From Anaerospora hongkongensis (GTDB lineage Bacteria > Bacillota > Negativicutes > Sporomusales > DSM-15969), in NCBI RefSeq assembly GCF_004339805.1, contig NZ_SLUI01000007.1:205061-269060 (forward strand): a stretch of 64,000 nt of DNA. The letters are read 5' to 3'. Shown here piece by piece: positions 44,325 through 54,394 of the stretch. Under the pieces are notes generated by a model. That model was given only the letters and a program-made list of their open reading frames with translations. It had not been told where the DNA came from and made no database searches. The first letter of the stretch is position 1. Every line of letters starts with the position of its first letter. The translations under genes were made by a program, and so were the position numbers.

Positions 44325-45845
44325 GTGCCGGATGTGTTAGGTTATTTGTTACAAGGCTTTTCTACCGCAATGGAATTACAGAACTTATTGTTTGCTTTTT
44401 TGGGAGTACTGCTGGGGACGCTCATTGGTGTATTGCCCGGAATTGGTCCAACATCGGGGATTGCCATGCTGCTGCCGCTTACGACCATATTGCCGCCGAC
44501 ACCGGCTATCATTATGCTTGCCGGGCTGTATTACGGGGCGATGTACGGGGGATCGACGACAGCCATACTGGTTAATATTCCCGGTGAAGCCTCTTCCGTC
44601 CCGACTTCCCTTGACGGCTATCAGATGGCCCGGCAGGGGCGGGCAGGACCGGCTTTGGCCATTTGTGCAATAGCCTCCTTTGTGGCAGGTACGGTTGGCT
44701 TAATCGGGCTGACCTTCTTTGCGCCTGCGCTGGCTAAGTTTGCACTTGTATTCGGTCCTCCCGAGTATGTAGGCTTAATGCTGCTGGCCTTCAGTGTGGT
44801 GATCAGTTTATCCGGCAAGTCTCTGCTGAAAGGGTTTGTCTCTGCCTTGCTTGGACTGGCGATTGCAACAATCGGTTTAGATCCGATGACCGGAGTGGCC
44901 CGGTTTACTTTTCATAATACCGATCTGCTCGCCGGGATTGATTTTATCAGTGTGATTATTGGCCTGTTTGCCATAGCCGAAATTTTAATGAATTGTGAGC
45001 AGAACTGCGCTGCTGTTTTTCCACAGCGATTACATGGCCTGATGCCGACCAGGCAAGATCTGAAAGATTCCTGGAGGGCGATTATGCGATCTACGGGTAT
45101 TGGTTTTTTTCTTGGCTTAATTCCCGGCTGCAGCCCAGCGGTAGTGTCCTTTTTAGCTTATGATGCCGAAAAAAGGCTGTCGAAGCAGCCGGAACGCTTT
45201 GGAGCCGGAGCCATTGAAGGGGTGGCTGCGCCTGAGGCCGCTAACAACGCTTGCTCCAGCGGTGGTTTTGTTCCGCTTATTTCACTGGGCATTCCGTCCG
45301 GTCCGGCCCTGAGCGTACTATTAGGAGGCTTTCTTATGTACGGCTTGCAGCCCGGTCCGGCTCTGTTTGAAAAAAATCCTGAATTTGTCTGGGCCCTGAT
45401 TGCCAGCATGTATATCGGTAATGTTATGCTTCTGATATTAAATTTGCCGCTTGTAGGTCTCTGGGTCAACCTGCTTAAGATTCCATATCCAATGCTGGCA
45501 CCGGCTATTCTGGTTTTTTCCTTTATCGGGGCCTACAGTGTCCGGAATAATCTGTTTGATGTTTGGGTCGCTGCCGGATTTGGTATATTGGGCTATTTGA
45601 TGAAAAAGCTGGATTATCCGATTACACCTCTGGTGCTGAGTACCATTTTGGCAAAACTATTAGAGGTTTCAGTAAAGCAGACCCTTAGCATGTCGCAGGG
45701 CTCTTTCCTTATCCTGCTAACCCGCCCGCTAACACTGGGGTTGATTCTGTTTGCCGTTATTCTTACTTGTATGTCATTATACGGACGTTTTAGCAAACAA
45801 GCTGCCGTACAGGGAATAGTCAAAGCCGGCTCCGATCCGGACTAA
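44325..45845 (+). CDS. tctA: TctA-family large permease
   Basis: 506 aa from the GTG after GGAGGTAGTAACT; a 5-codon longer frame from 44310 has no spacing for the ribosome site. Eleven to twelve helices; the family marks GTLIGVLPGIGPTSGIAMLLP and GAGAIEGVAAPEAANNA are present. Takes up a carboxylate with the binding protein at 45868. Confidence 0.94.
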   Translation: MPDVLGYLLQGFSTAMELQNLLFAFLGVLLGTLIGVLPGIGPTSGIAMLLPLTTILPPTPAIIMLAGLYYGAMYGGSTTAILVNIPGEASSVPTSLDGYQMARQGRAGPALAICAIASFVAGTVGLIGLTFFAPALAKFALVFGPPEYVGLMLLAFSVVISLSGKSLLKGFVSALLGLAIATIGLDPMTGVARFTFHNTDLLAGIDFISVIIGLFAIAEILMNCEQNCAAVFPQRLHGLMPTRQDLKDSWRAIMRSTGIGFFLGLIPGCSPAVVSFLAYDAEKRLSKQPERFGAGAIEGVAAPEAANNACSSGGFVPLISLGIPSGPALSVLLGGFLMYGLQPGPALFEKNPEFVWALIASMYIGNVMLLILNLPLVGLWVNLLKIPYPMLAPAILVFSFIGAYSVRNNLFDVWVAAGFGILGYLMKKLDYPITPLVLSTILAKLLEVSVKQTLSMSQGSFLILLTRPLTLGLILFAVILTCMSLYGRFSKQAAVQGIVKAGSDPD

Positions 45846-45867
45846 ATAGAAGAGGTGGAGAGAGAGT

Positions 45868-46851
45868 ATGTGGACAAGAAAAAAGACGGGCTATTTGCTG
45901 ATTGCTATATTTTTGGTGGCAGCTTTAATCAGCGGCTGCGCCAAAAAAGAGACTGCTGCCGTGAGTAAGTATCCGGATAAGCCTGTCGATATGATTATCG
46001 CATTTACTGCAGGAGGCTCAAGCGATGTTCAGGCACGAATTGTTGAGAAATACTGGAAACAGGAATTTGGCAATACCTTGGTTTTTCAATATAAAGTGGG
46101 TGCCGGGGGCCAGGTTGGTTTTACCGAATTAGCGAAAGCACGGGCAGATGGATATACGGTAGGGGGCGTAAATTATCCTCACATTGTTCTCCAGGCATTA
46201 AGTCCTCAGGCAACTTTCAGTAAAGATGACTTTGTTGCAATTGCACAGGTTGTCAATGATCCGCAAATCATTGCAGTCCGCAAGGAAAGCTCCATTAAAA
46301 ATTTAAATGAACTGCTTGCTGCGGCCAAGGCTAATGAAGGAAAGCTCACGCTGGGGATTGTCGGTACTTATTCGGGCCATCATGTGGCTGCTTTAAAATT
46401 TATGGATCTGACAGGTACAAAATATTCCTTAGTTACCTTCCAGGGAGCAGCGGATCAAAATATTGCCCTGCTAGGGGGACATATTGATGTTATGGTGGGC
46501 AATCTGAACGATGTCATGCGGGATATTGATAAGTTTACAATTCTGGGGATTGCTGCTGATAAACGGCATCCCTATATTAAGGATGTTCCTACCTTTAAAG
46601 AGCAGAATGTAAACTTTGTGGCCGATATTCGCAGGGGATTTTCTGTTCCTAAGAATACCGATCCACTGGTAGTTAAACGCTTGCGGGATGGCTTTGCCAA
46701 GATTGCCGTCAACAAAGAATATTTGGCCGATATGGAAAAAATCGGACAGCCGAGTGAATATTTGTCCGGTGAAGAGTTTCAGAAATATATTGATAGCTAT
46801 CACAATGATGCCAAAGCAATTCTGGAAAAATACGGTTTGCTGAAAAAATGA
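45868..46851 (+). CDS. tctC: TctC-family substrate-binding lipoprotein
   Basis: 327 aa with a lipoprotein signal ending LISGC (Cys24). Bug/TctC fold marks: PDKPVDMIIAFTAGGSSDVQ and GGHIDVMVGNLNDV. Extracytoplasmic receptor for TctA/B; the Bug family binds carboxylates, lactate or amino-acid related ligands. A terminator follows. Confidence 0.92.
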   Translation: MWTRKKTGYLLIAIFLVAALISGCAKKETAAVSKYPDKPVDMIIAFTAGGSSDVQARIVEKYWKQEFGNTLVFQYKVGAGGQVGFTELAKARADGYTVGGVNYPHIVLQALSPQATFSKDDFVAIAQVVNDPQIIAVRKESSIKNLNELLAAAKANEGKLTLGIVGTYSGHHVAALKFMDLTGTKYSLVTFQGAADQNIALLGGHIDVMVGNLNDVMRDIDKFTILGIAADKRHPYIKDVPTFKEQNVNFVADIRRGFSVPKNTDPLVVKRLRDGFAKIAVNKEYLADMEKIGQPSEYLSGEEFQKYIDSYHNDAKAILEKYGLLKK

Positions 46852-46864
46852 TGAGCTGGTAACA

Positions 46865-46908
46865 AAAGATCCCCCCTGTTCGCTATTATTGCGAACAGGG
46901 GGATTTTT
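46865..46908. terminator. Bidirectional intrinsic terminator
   Basis: AAAGATCCCCCCTGTTCGC pairs with GCGAACAGGGGGATTTTTT between tctC and the convergent kinase gene. Confidence 0.92.
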
Positions 46909-46912
46909 TCAT

Positions 46913-47830
46913 TTAACCGCTTGTAACCATATCAGCAAGAGAACAGTGTGGTGATTGGGTTATAAGTTTGCTGTTTTTTCGGAGGCGTTCATACCGTAAA
47001 CAGCAGTACTCCAGAAAATCATCGCCATTGTAATGACGGATTAACGCCCAGGCGGTCCACAGTAAATCCTGAGCCATCATAAAGCTTTTTAGCTTTATTT
47101 CTTCTGCAGGCTGCAATGGCCGGCCAAAATAGTATTGGACCAAACCATGAATGGCATCTTCGGACAGCTTAGACTCCAGTATGTACGCTGCCACATCCCA
47201 GCAAGGATCGTTCATGCCCGCATATTCCCAGTCAATCAGGTATGTCCTGCCCGCACTGTCAACGATAAAGTTTTCCGGAACGGTGTCATTATGACAGGGG
47301 ACTAAGCTGGCAATTTTCACATTATCTTGCACAAAACTGACTAACTGATTTTTCAGATCGGGATAATCAAAAAAAAGTTCCCCGCCCAGCTGTCGGATAA
47401 GTTTTTCATATTTAGCCAATTCCACTTGCCAGTCAAAACAATTAGCAAAATGCTGGGGAATGGAATGAATCTGTTTCATCAGCCTTGATACGGCGGCCAG
47501 GTTTTGGGGAGAAGCGGGATTGGCGCAAGCCATATTTTTGCTGTCTGTTATATAGGTGCTGACTTTAATGCCGCTGTCTTCATCAAAGTAAATGCAGTGG
47601 GAGTTTACACCGTAGGCCGAGGCGATAGCATTATTGACTTTCTCCTGTCTGCGGTCAATAATCTGGTCTGTCATGCCGCCAGGCTGTCTGATGACGTATT
47701 CGGTTCCGTTAATCTCCTGTATATAGTTATAATTGGTAAGTCCGCCGGCAAAACGGGATTTATCAAATCGTATACTTTCATCCTGAAATACTGCACGCAG
47801 TTTTTCCTGTACCAATGCTTCTAGATTCAT
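46913..47830 (-). CDS. Choline/ethanolamine kinase (LicA-type)
   Basis: 305 aa from the ATG with GGTGGAG 9 nt upstream. APH/choline kinase fold: GGLTNYNYIQEINGTEYVIR (lobe 1), the catalytic loop CHNDTVPENFIV (usual HND/HGDxxxxN) and IDWEYAGMNDPCWDVA (DxD-like metal site). The pattern is that of LicA choline kinase. It is transcribed away from the choline microcompartment operon, 412 bp apart. It could capture choline as phosphocholine and thereby compete with fermentation. Confidence 0.88.
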   Translation of the reverse strand: MNLEALVQEKLRAVFQDESIRFDKSRFAGGLTNYNYIQEINGTEYVIRQPGGMTDQIIDRRQEKVNNAIASAYGVNSHCIYFDEDSGIKVSTYITDSKNMACANPASPQNLAAVSRLMKQIHSIPQHFANCFDWQVELAKYEKLIRQLGGELFFDYPDLKNQLVSFVQDNVKIASLVPCHNDTVPENFIVDSAGRTYLIDWEYAGMNDPCWDVAAYILESKLSEDAIHGLVQYYFGRPLQPAEEIKLKSFMMAQDLLWTAWALIRHYNGDDFLEYCCLRYERLRKNSKLITQSPHCSLADMVTSG

Positions 47831-48242
47831 GGATATAAGCTCCACCAAGTTATAGCAAACTTGGATTTTTACGAATTTTCAATAATTCACTATAGCAGAA
47901 AACAGTAACAAAATCAATGTGCAGGCTAGTGTACCAGCGGGCTTATGCCGAGGGAAATATTCCAATAATCTGCTGTTTTATGCCAGCTCTGATTTGCTGG
48001 ACAGCCGCTGAAAATGCCGTTTGTCAATATTGTACAAGTAAGTCGTTTTTGTGCAATAAGTCGCTTGGTAGTAACAATGATAATGCTAATTTTATATATT
48101 GATTTTTCAAAAAAAATAAATTTAACTGTAGTATTATAAAAAACGAAATTATCAGTTAATTGGTTTTAACAAGAAAAATAATACACAACGCGAGCAGCAC
48201 ACGTCAGTAAAATAGATCAAAAAAGAAAAGAGGCGGTGCTTT
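47831..48242. other. Intergenic region upstream of the microcompartment operon
   Basis: 412 bp without a convincing gene. It must hold the divergent promoters of the choline kinase and of the microcompartment operon. It is AT-rich from 48070 on. A 61-codon frame at 47917-48102 has no ribosome site and is rejected. No sigma-54 site or riboswitch was recognised, and no -35/-10 pair with good spacing was found. Confidence 0.45.
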
Positions 48243-48542
48243 ATGGAGTATTTTGGTGAAGAGGCTTTAGGGCTGGTAGAAACAAGAGGCATGGTTCCGG
48301 CAATTCAGGCAGCGGATGTTATGTTAAAAGCAGCGGATGTAGTACTTGTTTCGTACGAGAATGTAGGTTCCGGACTTGTAACAATTATGGTAAAGGGCGA
48401 TGTTGCCGCAGTACGCTCAGCGGTTGAACAGGGCGCTGCTGCTGCTGCTGCCATCGGAGAAATGACAGCAGCTCATGTTATGCCGCGGCCTATCCGCCGG
48501 GTGGGGAAAATTGTCTCAAAACATGATATCGACGGCGACTAA
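48243..48542 (+). CDS. BMC-H shell protein (hexamer-forming)
   Basis: 99 aa with one complete BMC fold: ALGLVETRGMVPAIQAADVM and VGSGLVTIMVKGDVAAVRSAVEQG are standard PduA/EutM-type motifs. Tiles the facets of the protein shell as hexamers with a small central pore. First gene of the operon, GAGGCGGTG before the ATG. Confidence 0.96.
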   Translation: MEYFGEEALGLVETRGMVPAIQAADVMLKAADVVLVSYENVGSGLVTIMVKGDVAAVRSAVEQGAAAAAAIGEMTAAHVMPRPIRRVGKIVSKHDIDGD

Positions 48543-48571
48543 ATGCTGCATATTCAGGAAGGAGAATCTGT

Positions 48572-48862
48572 GTGGAGCGAAATGATGCTTTGGGATTTAT
48601 CGAAACCTACGGTCTGGTATCGGTTTTGGAAGCTGCAGATGCAATGTGCAAGGCGGCAGATGTAGAATTAGTCGGCTATGAGAATGTAGCGTCAGGTTTG
48701 ATTTCCGTTGTGGTGCGGGGAGATGTGGGAGCAGTAAAAACAGCTGTTGCTGCCGGTGTTAAAGAAGCGAGCAAGGTAGGCCCCATCTATAGTTCCAATG
48801 TTATTGCCAGACCTCATGGCGATATTGAGAAAATTATTGCCCGTTATGTGCTTGACTGGTAG
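48572..48862 (+). CDS. BMC-H shell protein (hexamer-forming)
   Basis: 96 aa from a GTG after AGGAAGGAG. BMC fold seen in ALGFIETYGLVSVLEAADAM and VASGLISVVVRGDVGAVKTAV. Paralogue of the preceding gene but more divergent in the N-terminal pore-flanking strand. Confidence 0.95.
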   Translation: MERNDALGFIETYGLVSVLEAADAMCKAADVELVGYENVASGLISVVVRGDVGAVKTAVAAGVKEASKVGPIYSSNVIARPHGDIEKIIARYVLDW

Positions 48863-48871
48863 GCGTGAGTG

Positions 48872-50362
48872 ATGAACCGAATTGACAATGATTTGCGCTC
48901 TATTCAGGAAGCTCGCATTCTTGTGGAAAACGCCCGGGAGGCGCAAAAACTGCTGGCAGCCTATTCCCAGGAAAAGCTGGATCGAATCGTTGCCTGCATG
49001 GCTGAAGAGATTGCCCAGCATGCCCGGGAGCTGGCAGTTTTTGCGCAGGAAGAAACAGGATTTGGGAATTGGCACGATAAGTTTATTAAAAATTTATTTA
49101 CCAGCGAGTTTCTCTATCAGAAGATCAGGGATATGAAAGTCGTCGGTATTATTAGTGAAGATAAGGAAAACAGAACAATGGATATTGGCGTTCCGGTTGG
49201 GGTTATTGCCGCTCTGATTCCTTCGACCAATCCGGCCGCTACCACGATTTATAAAACATTGATTGCAATCAAATCAGGCAATGCTATTGTGTTCTCTCCC
49301 CATCCGAAAGCACGCAAAACGATAGAAAAGGTACTCGATATTCTGATGCGAACAGCGGAGGAATGTGGTCTGCCATCCGGAGCCATTGCTTATCTGCGGA
49401 CTGTAACGGTAAGTGGCACCGCTGAGCTGATAAGCCATAAGGATACGGCACTGATTTTGCTTACAGGCGTTCCCAAGCTGGTCCGCTTAGCAAGGCGTTC
49501 GGGAAAGCCGGTGATCTGTAGTGGTCCCGGCAATGGACCGGCTTTTATTGAACGTACTGCTGATATCAAAAAAGCTGTACGGGATATTATTGCCAGCCGG
49601 ACCTTCGATTACGGTATTGTCTCTGCATCAGAGCAATCCATTATTGCTGAAGAATGTATAGCCAATGAAGTTCGGCACGAATTACGGCAAAATGGAGCCT
49701 ATTTTATGTCCCCTCAGGAAGCACAACAACTCAGCAGCAGCATTTTCCGCTCGGATGGAAGCTTGAATCCTGACTTTGTTGGCAGATCAGCTTCTGAGAT
49801 TGCCCGGAATGGAGGCTTGTGTATTCCTGCTGATACGAAAGTAATTATTGCAGAACAACAATACGCGTCTGCCGCCAATCCGTATGCACGGGAGAAGTTA
49901 TGCCCGGTTTTAGCGTTTTACGTGGAAAAAGACTGGCGCTATGCCTGTGAAAAATGCATAGAGCTTTTGCTCAACGAGGGGCGGGGACACACTTTAGTGA
50001 TTCATTCGAATAATGAACAGGTAATCAGAGAATTTGCTTTAAAAAAACCGGTATCCAGACTACTTGTTAATACCCCCTCCACCTTGGGCGGAATTGGCGC
50101 AACGACCAATCTCTTTCCAGCGTTAACATTAGGCTGCGGAGCAGTTGGCGGAGGAATTACTTCCGACAATGTTTCGCCGATGAATTTAATTAATATCCGT
50201 AAAGTTGGTTATGGCGTGCGCCGAATAGAGGAAATAGCTCCTGACAAACTGCTGCAGACATCTGATACCGGCTACGATGCCTTGTGCTTTGCGGATCAGC
50301 AGACGGCAGACTTACCAGATTTAAATGAGCTGCTAAACAAATTACTCAAGCAGCTTACCTAG
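48872..50362 (+). CDS. Aldehyde dehydrogenase paralogue lacking the catalytic cysteine
   Basis: 496 aa from the ATG at 48872 (a GTG just before it is weaker). CoA-acylating aldehyde dehydrogenase fold, collinear with the enzyme at 61647 from the first residue (MNRIDNDLRSIQEAR against MENYDYDLQSVQETR). In the active paralogue the nucleophile is Cys251 in TICASEQ; here the same residue 251 is Ser in IVSASEQ. NAD-binding segments (PSTNPAATTIYKT) look intact. So it is probably not a normal acetaldehyde dehydrogenase; roles could be structural or binding inside the shell. Confidence 0.88.
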   Translation: MNRIDNDLRSIQEARILVENAREAQKLLAAYSQEKLDRIVACMAEEIAQHARELAVFAQEETGFGNWHDKFIKNLFTSEFLYQKIRDMKVVGIISEDKENRTMDIGVPVGVIAALIPSTNPAATTIYKTLIAIKSGNAIVFSPHPKARKTIEKVLDILMRTAEECGLPSGAIAYLRTVTVSGTAELISHKDTALILLTGVPKLVRLARRSGKPVICSGPGNGPAFIERTADIKKAVRDIIASRTFDYGIVSASEQSIIAEECIANEVRHELRQNGAYFMSPQEAQQLSSSIFRSDGSLNPDFVGRSASEIARNGGLCIPADTKVIIAEQQYASAANPYAREKLCPVLAFYVEKDWRYACEKCIELLLNEGRGHTLVIHSNNEQVIREFALKKPVSRLLVNTPSTLGGIGATTNLFPALTLGCGAVGGGITSDNVSPMNLINIRKVGYGVRRIEEIAPDKLLQTSDTGYDALCFADQQTADLPDLNELLNKLLKQLT

Positions 50363-50422
50363 GATCAATTTAGCAAGAAGTATTTTAGCAGGCTAACCAG
50401 TAGGTGTTAAACAGGCGAAAGG

Positions 50423-52978
50423 ATGGGCAAAAAGTTGAATATTCAAGAATTTACCACTAAATTTGCGGATGCAACAAAGAATTTGTCCCCAGAAGAAACA
50501 GCTGCCATTCTGAAATTGTTTCAGGGAATTTCCCGGGAGCTGTCTGCCAATGGACGAAAAGCAAACAGTACGGCTAAATCGCCGGCATATGATGGTGAGA
50601 TTACAGGGCTTACGCCGCGCCTGGAGAGACTGCGGGAAGCTTACTTAAAAGTCAGGCCCAGTATTAGTGTTTTCCGGGCGCAAGCCTTTACTCAGGTAAC
50701 GAAAGAACATATGGGGCTGCCTAAAATCCTGCTGAGGGCGAAATGCTTCCGCAAGGCGTGTGAAACAGCCCCACTCGTTATTCAGAAAGATGAACTCATT
50801 GTTGGACATCCCTGCGGCAAGCCGAGAGCAGGGGCCGTATCGCCTGATATTGCCTGGCGCTGGATCAGGGATGAATTGGATACAATGGCCTCCAGACCGC
50901 AGGATCCGTTTGAAATCAGTGAAGAAGACAAGCGGATTTTGCGTGAAGAAATATTCCCTTACTGGGAAGGGAAAAGTCTGGATGAAGCCTGTCAGAAGCA
51001 ATATGAGGAGGCAGGCGTATGGTCTTTTTCCGGCGAGGCGTTTGTCAGTGATCTTTCGTACCATCAGGTCAATGGGGGTGGTGATACCTGCCCGGGCTAT
51101 GATGTAATCCTGATTAAAAAGGGGATCGCCGGTGCCCGTCAGGAAGCTGCAGAGAATTTGAGCAAACTCTCGATGGAAAATCCGGATGATCTTGATAAAA
51201 TTTATTTTTATAAAGCGGAAATCGAAACTTGTGACGGCATTCTGGCTTATGCCAGGCGACTATCTGTCTATGCAAAAGAGTTGGCAGACAGAGAGCAGGA
51301 CGTAAAACGGCAAAATGAGCTCTATCAGATTGCTGCTATCCTGACGCATGTACCGGCTAATCCTCCCCGTACCTTTCATGAGGCTCTTCAGTCAATCTGG
51401 ACGCTGGAATCTCTGTTTGTCGTAGAGGAAAATCAGACAGGTATTTCCGTTGGTCGTCTTGATCAATATATCTATCCGATGTTTCAAGCTGATTTGGAAG
51501 CAGGCCGCATGAACAAACTGGAAGCTTTTGAACTTTTAAGCTGCTTCATTATTAAATGCTCCGAAGTCATGTGGCTGTCCAGTGAACTGGGCGCAAAATA
51601 TTTCGCCGGTTACCAGCCGTTTATTAACTGCACAATAGGTGGGCAGAAGCGGACCGGTGGCGATGCAACCAATGAGCTGACGTATCTGATTATGGATGCT
51701 GTGCGCTTCACAAAAATGTATCAGCCGTCACTTGCCTGTCGTATCCACAATCAGTCGCCGCAAAAGTACCTCAAGAAAATTGTTGATGTTGTGAGAGCCG
51801 GTCTTGGTTTTCCAGCCTGCCATTTTGACGATACTCACATTAAAATGATGCTGACCAAAGGTTTTTCCATTGAGGATGCCCGGGATTACTGTCTGATGGG
51901 CTGCGTCGAGCCACAAAAGTCAGGCCGGATTTATCAGTGGACATCTACCGGTTATACGCAGTGGCCGATTGCTATTGAATTTGTTTTGAACCGTGGCAGG
52001 ATGAAATGGCATGGCACGATGCAAGGCCTTGATACAGGTGAACTGGCAGATATCAAGACGTATGCCGAATTTGACGAGGCTTGCAAAAAGCAGATTGAGC
52101 ATATTATCCGGTTATCCGCTGTGGGTACGATAGTCAGTCAGCGGGTGCACCGCGAGCTTGTGCCAAAGCCGCTTATGTCCTTGCTGGTAGAGGGGTGCAT
52201 GGAAAAAGGAACGGATGTTACGAATGGCGGAGCTCTTGTTAACTGTGGTCCCGGCCTGATTTTTTCGGGGCTTGGAACCTATGCCGATTCTATGGCTGCG
52301 ATTAAAAAATTGGTCTTTGATGACAAGAAATATACACTGCAGCAAATCAGGGATGCATTGGAAGTCAATTTTACCGGTTATGAAGCTTTGCGGACAGACT
52401 GCCTGAATGCTCCCAAATATGGAAATGATGACGATTATGTCGACAGCATCGCATCCGATATTGTGATCTGGACGGAACGAGTCCACAATACCTTTAAGAT
52501 GCTGTTCTCCCACTTTAGTCATGGCACTTTATCCATTTCTAATAATACCCCGATTGGACAAATTACCGGTGCCACACCCAACGGTCGTTTGGCGTGGATG
52601 CCGTTATCCGACGGGATCAGTCCGACCCAGGGAGCCGATAAGCTGGGACCTACTGCGATTATTAAATCTGTCAGTAAGCTGAGCAATGAGTCGATGAGCA
52701 TCGGTATGGTCCATAATTTTAAATTATTGCGCGGCATTCTGGAAACGCAGGAAGGCGAAAATGGCTTGATTACCTTGCTGAGAACGGCATCCATACTGGG
52801 GAACGGTCAAATGCAGTTCAGCTATGTGGACAATGAAGTTTTGAAAAAGGCTCAAATTGAGCCGGATAAGTATAGAGACCTGATTATCCGTGTGGCCGGT
52901 TACAGTGCGTACTTTGTCGAGCTGTGCAAGGAAGTACAGGATGAGATCATAAGCCGAACAATTCTGGAGCATTTTTAA
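50423..52978 (+). CDS. cutC: Choline trimethylamine-lyase CutC (glycyl radical enzyme)
   Basis: Radical enzyme that cleaves choline to trimethylamine and acetaldehyde inside the microcompartment. 851 aa. The thiyl cysteine is Cys494 in GCVEP with Glu496; the glycyl radical is Gly826 in RVAGYSAYF. Choline-site residues of the Desulfovibrio enzyme occur with a fixed +5 offset: Tyr213, Asp221, Phe400, Cys494, Glu496, Thr507. Residues 1-50 include a helix ([19 protein letters not shown]) before the core, a likely encapsulation peptide. The short 850-aa form and BMC-T neighbour mark GRM1 rather than the larger GRM2 CutC. Activated by CutD at 54395. Confidence 0.97.
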   Translation: MGKKLNIQEFTTKFADATKNLSPEETAAILKLFQGISRELSANGRKANSTAKSPAYDGEITGLTPRLERLREAYLKVRPSISVFRAQAFTQVTKEHMGLPKILLRAKCFRKACETAPLVIQKDELIVGHPCGKPRAGAVSPDIAWRWIRDELDTMASRPQDPFEISEEDKRILREEIFPYWEGKSLDEACQKQYEEAGVWSFSGEAFVSDLSYHQVNGGGDTCPGYDVILIKKGIAGARQEAAENLSKLSMENPDDLDKIYFYKAEIETCDGILAYARRLSVYAKELADREQDVKRQNELYQIAAILTHVPANPPRTFHEALQSIWTLESLFVVEENQTGISVGRLDQYIYPMFQADLEAGRMNKLEAFELLSCFIIKCSEVMWLSSELGAKYFAGYQPFINCTIGGQKRTGGDATNELTYLIMDAVRFTKMYQPSLACRIHNQSPQKYLKKIVDVVRAGLGFPACHFDDTHIKMMLTKGFSIEDARDYCLMGCVEPQKSGRIYQWTSTGYTQWPIAIEFVLNRGRMKWHGTMQGLDTGELADIKTYAEFDEACKKQIEHIIRLSAVGTIVSQRVHRELVPKPLMSLLVEGCMEKGTDVTNGGALVNCGPGLIFSGLGTYADSMAAIKKLVFDDKKYTLQQIRDALEVNFTGYEALRTDCLNAPKYGNDDDYVDSIASDIVIWTERVHNTFKMLFSHFSHGTLSISNNTPIGQITGATPNGRLAWMPLSDGISPTQGADKLGPTAIIKSVSKLSNESMSIGMVHNFKLLRGILETQEGENGLITLLRTASILGNGQMQFSYVDNEVLKKAQIEPDKYRDLIIRVAGYSAYFVELCKEVQDEIISRTILEHF

Positions 52979-53054
52979 CTAACCTGTAACAGGCTCAGTA
53001 TCATAAGGCAGCAGTCTTTTGATACGGAGCATACACGGAGGGGAGCGTTTCTCG

Positions 53055-54065
53055 ATGAATACAATGGTAAATCACACGGCTCTTGCTATGAAACGGAAGC
53101 TTGATGCCAACTTTGACAGGAAAGGCGTATTAATCGGCCTGTTCAGCGGCGGTACCTGGGGCATTAACAATGTGGTTCTGGGACTGGCTTTGACGCTTGT
53201 GCCAGCAATGGGTGATAATGCAGCCCTGTATGCGATACCGCTGGCAGCGGCCTGCTTAAATGATACGCTGGCCGGAGTATGGCTGCTTTTCTATAACTGC
53301 TGGGCCGGTCGTTTTCAGGAAATTATTCGCAGCCTGAAAACTGTTCCCGGGCTGATGGTCTGCGTAGCTGCCCTGCTGGGAGGGCCGGTGGCAAACAGCG
53401 GCTATCTGCTGGGGATATCCATGGCAGGGCCTGCCTATGCACTGACCATTACCGCTTTATATCCTATCATCGGCGCCATTCTTTCCCGCATTTTTCTCAA
53501 GCAGCACATTCTGCCCCGCGTGTGGGTCGGGATGCTGCTCTCGGTTATTGGTGCAATTATCATTTCTTATGTGCCGCCGGAAGGCGGCAATAATGAGAAT
53601 TTCTATCTTGGCCTGATGTTTGCCGCATTAGCTGCTTTTGGCTGGGGAGCGGAAGCTGTGCTGGCCGTATTCGGCATGTCCATGATTGATCCGAAAATTG
53701 CAATCAATATCCGGGAGCTAACGTCCGGTTTGTGTATTGCCATTTTTATTCTTCCTTTTGTCGGCGGCTGGGCGGTTATCTCTGAAATTGTTGCGCTGCC
53801 GGAAACAATCGGCACATTTGCCCTTGCCGGTCTGGCAGCAGGCGTATCCTATCTGGCCTGGTATACAGCTAATAGCAAATGTGGTGTTGCTAAAGGGATG
53901 GCGCTAAATGGAACGTATGTCATGTGGGGCGTTATTCTGTCGATTGTTTTTCTGAGTCAGCCGATTACACACAATCTGGCTGTTGGCAGTTTTCTGGTAC
54001 TAATTGGTGCCACGCTTGTCGCAATTAACCCCAAAGAATTTTTCAATAAGGGTGGGGAGGCATAA
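53055..54065 (+). CDS. DMT/EamA-type transporter
   Basis: 336 aa from the ATG at 53055, 8 nt after GGAGGGGAG; a longer TTG frame is less likely. Ten predicted helices in two EamA halves (GVLIGLFSGGTWGINNVVLG; GLMFAALAAFGWGAEAVLAV). Set between cutC and the small winged-helix gene, it should move a pathway compound, either choline in or trimethylamine/ethanol out; which of these cannot be told from sequence. Confidence 0.88.
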   Translation: MNTMVNHTALAMKRKLDANFDRKGVLIGLFSGGTWGINNVVLGLALTLVPAMGDNAALYAIPLAAACLNDTLAGVWLLFYNCWAGRFQEIIRSLKTVPGLMVCVAALLGGPVANSGYLLGISMAGPAYALTITALYPIIGAILSRIFLKQHILPRVWVGMLLSVIGAIIISYVPPEGGNNENFYLGLMFAALAAFGWGAEAVLAVFGMSMIDPKIAINIRELTSGLCIAIFILPFVGGWAVISEIVALPETIGTFALAGLAAGVSYLAWYTANSKCGVAKGMALNGTYVMWGVILSIVFLSQPITHNLAVGSFLVLIGATLVAINPKEFFNKGGEA

Positions 54066-54382
54066 TGATGGCTGCTCTATTGCCGCTGCGTTTTAGGATG
54101 CTGCATTATATTTCGACTGTTGATAAGACCTGTGCCGAGGAGATTATGGCGGCACTGAAAGCGGAATATGGCACGGAGAAGCAATTTACTAAAGCTGTTT
54201 TTACTGAACATCTCTTAGATATGAAGGCAAATTTCATTATCGATGATCGTGATGTATTGCTGGACAGTAATGGTGAATTGGTGATCTACTATTCCATTAA
54301 TGATGAAGGAAAAAGGCTGCTTGCTAAATATCTCCCCAAAAGCTGGCATACGGCAAGTCCGATTTCCACTAGCAGTTGTTAG
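54065..54382 (+). CDS. Small winged-helix-like protein inside the choline operon
   Basis: 105 aa, start directly overlapping the transporter stop. I do not recognise a named family. Secondary structure reads as helix-helix-helix-hairpin: MLHYISTVDKTCAEEIMAAL, then AVFTEHLLDMKANFIIDDRD and LVIYYSINDEGKRLLAKYLP, the last being a typical wing plus C-terminal helix of a small wHTH. It may be a local DNA-binding regulator or an adapter. It is not a shell protein. Confidence 0.65.
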   Translation: MMAALLPLRFRMLHYISTVDKTCAEEIMAALKAEYGTEKQFTKAVFTEHLLDMKANFIIDDRDVLLDSNGELVIYYSINDEGKRLLAKYLPKSWHTASPISTSSC

Positions 54383-54394
54383 GGAAGGTACAGG

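Noticed and set aside
48072-48096. Fur-like AATGATAATGCTAATTTTAT before the choline operon
   Set aside because: Match to the Fur 19-mer is weak in the second half and there is no palindrome; AT-rich background explains it.
47917-48102. 61-codon plus-strand frame in the operon leader
   Set aside because: No ribosome site, low-complexity Cys-rich product, and lies in a region expected to be regulatory.
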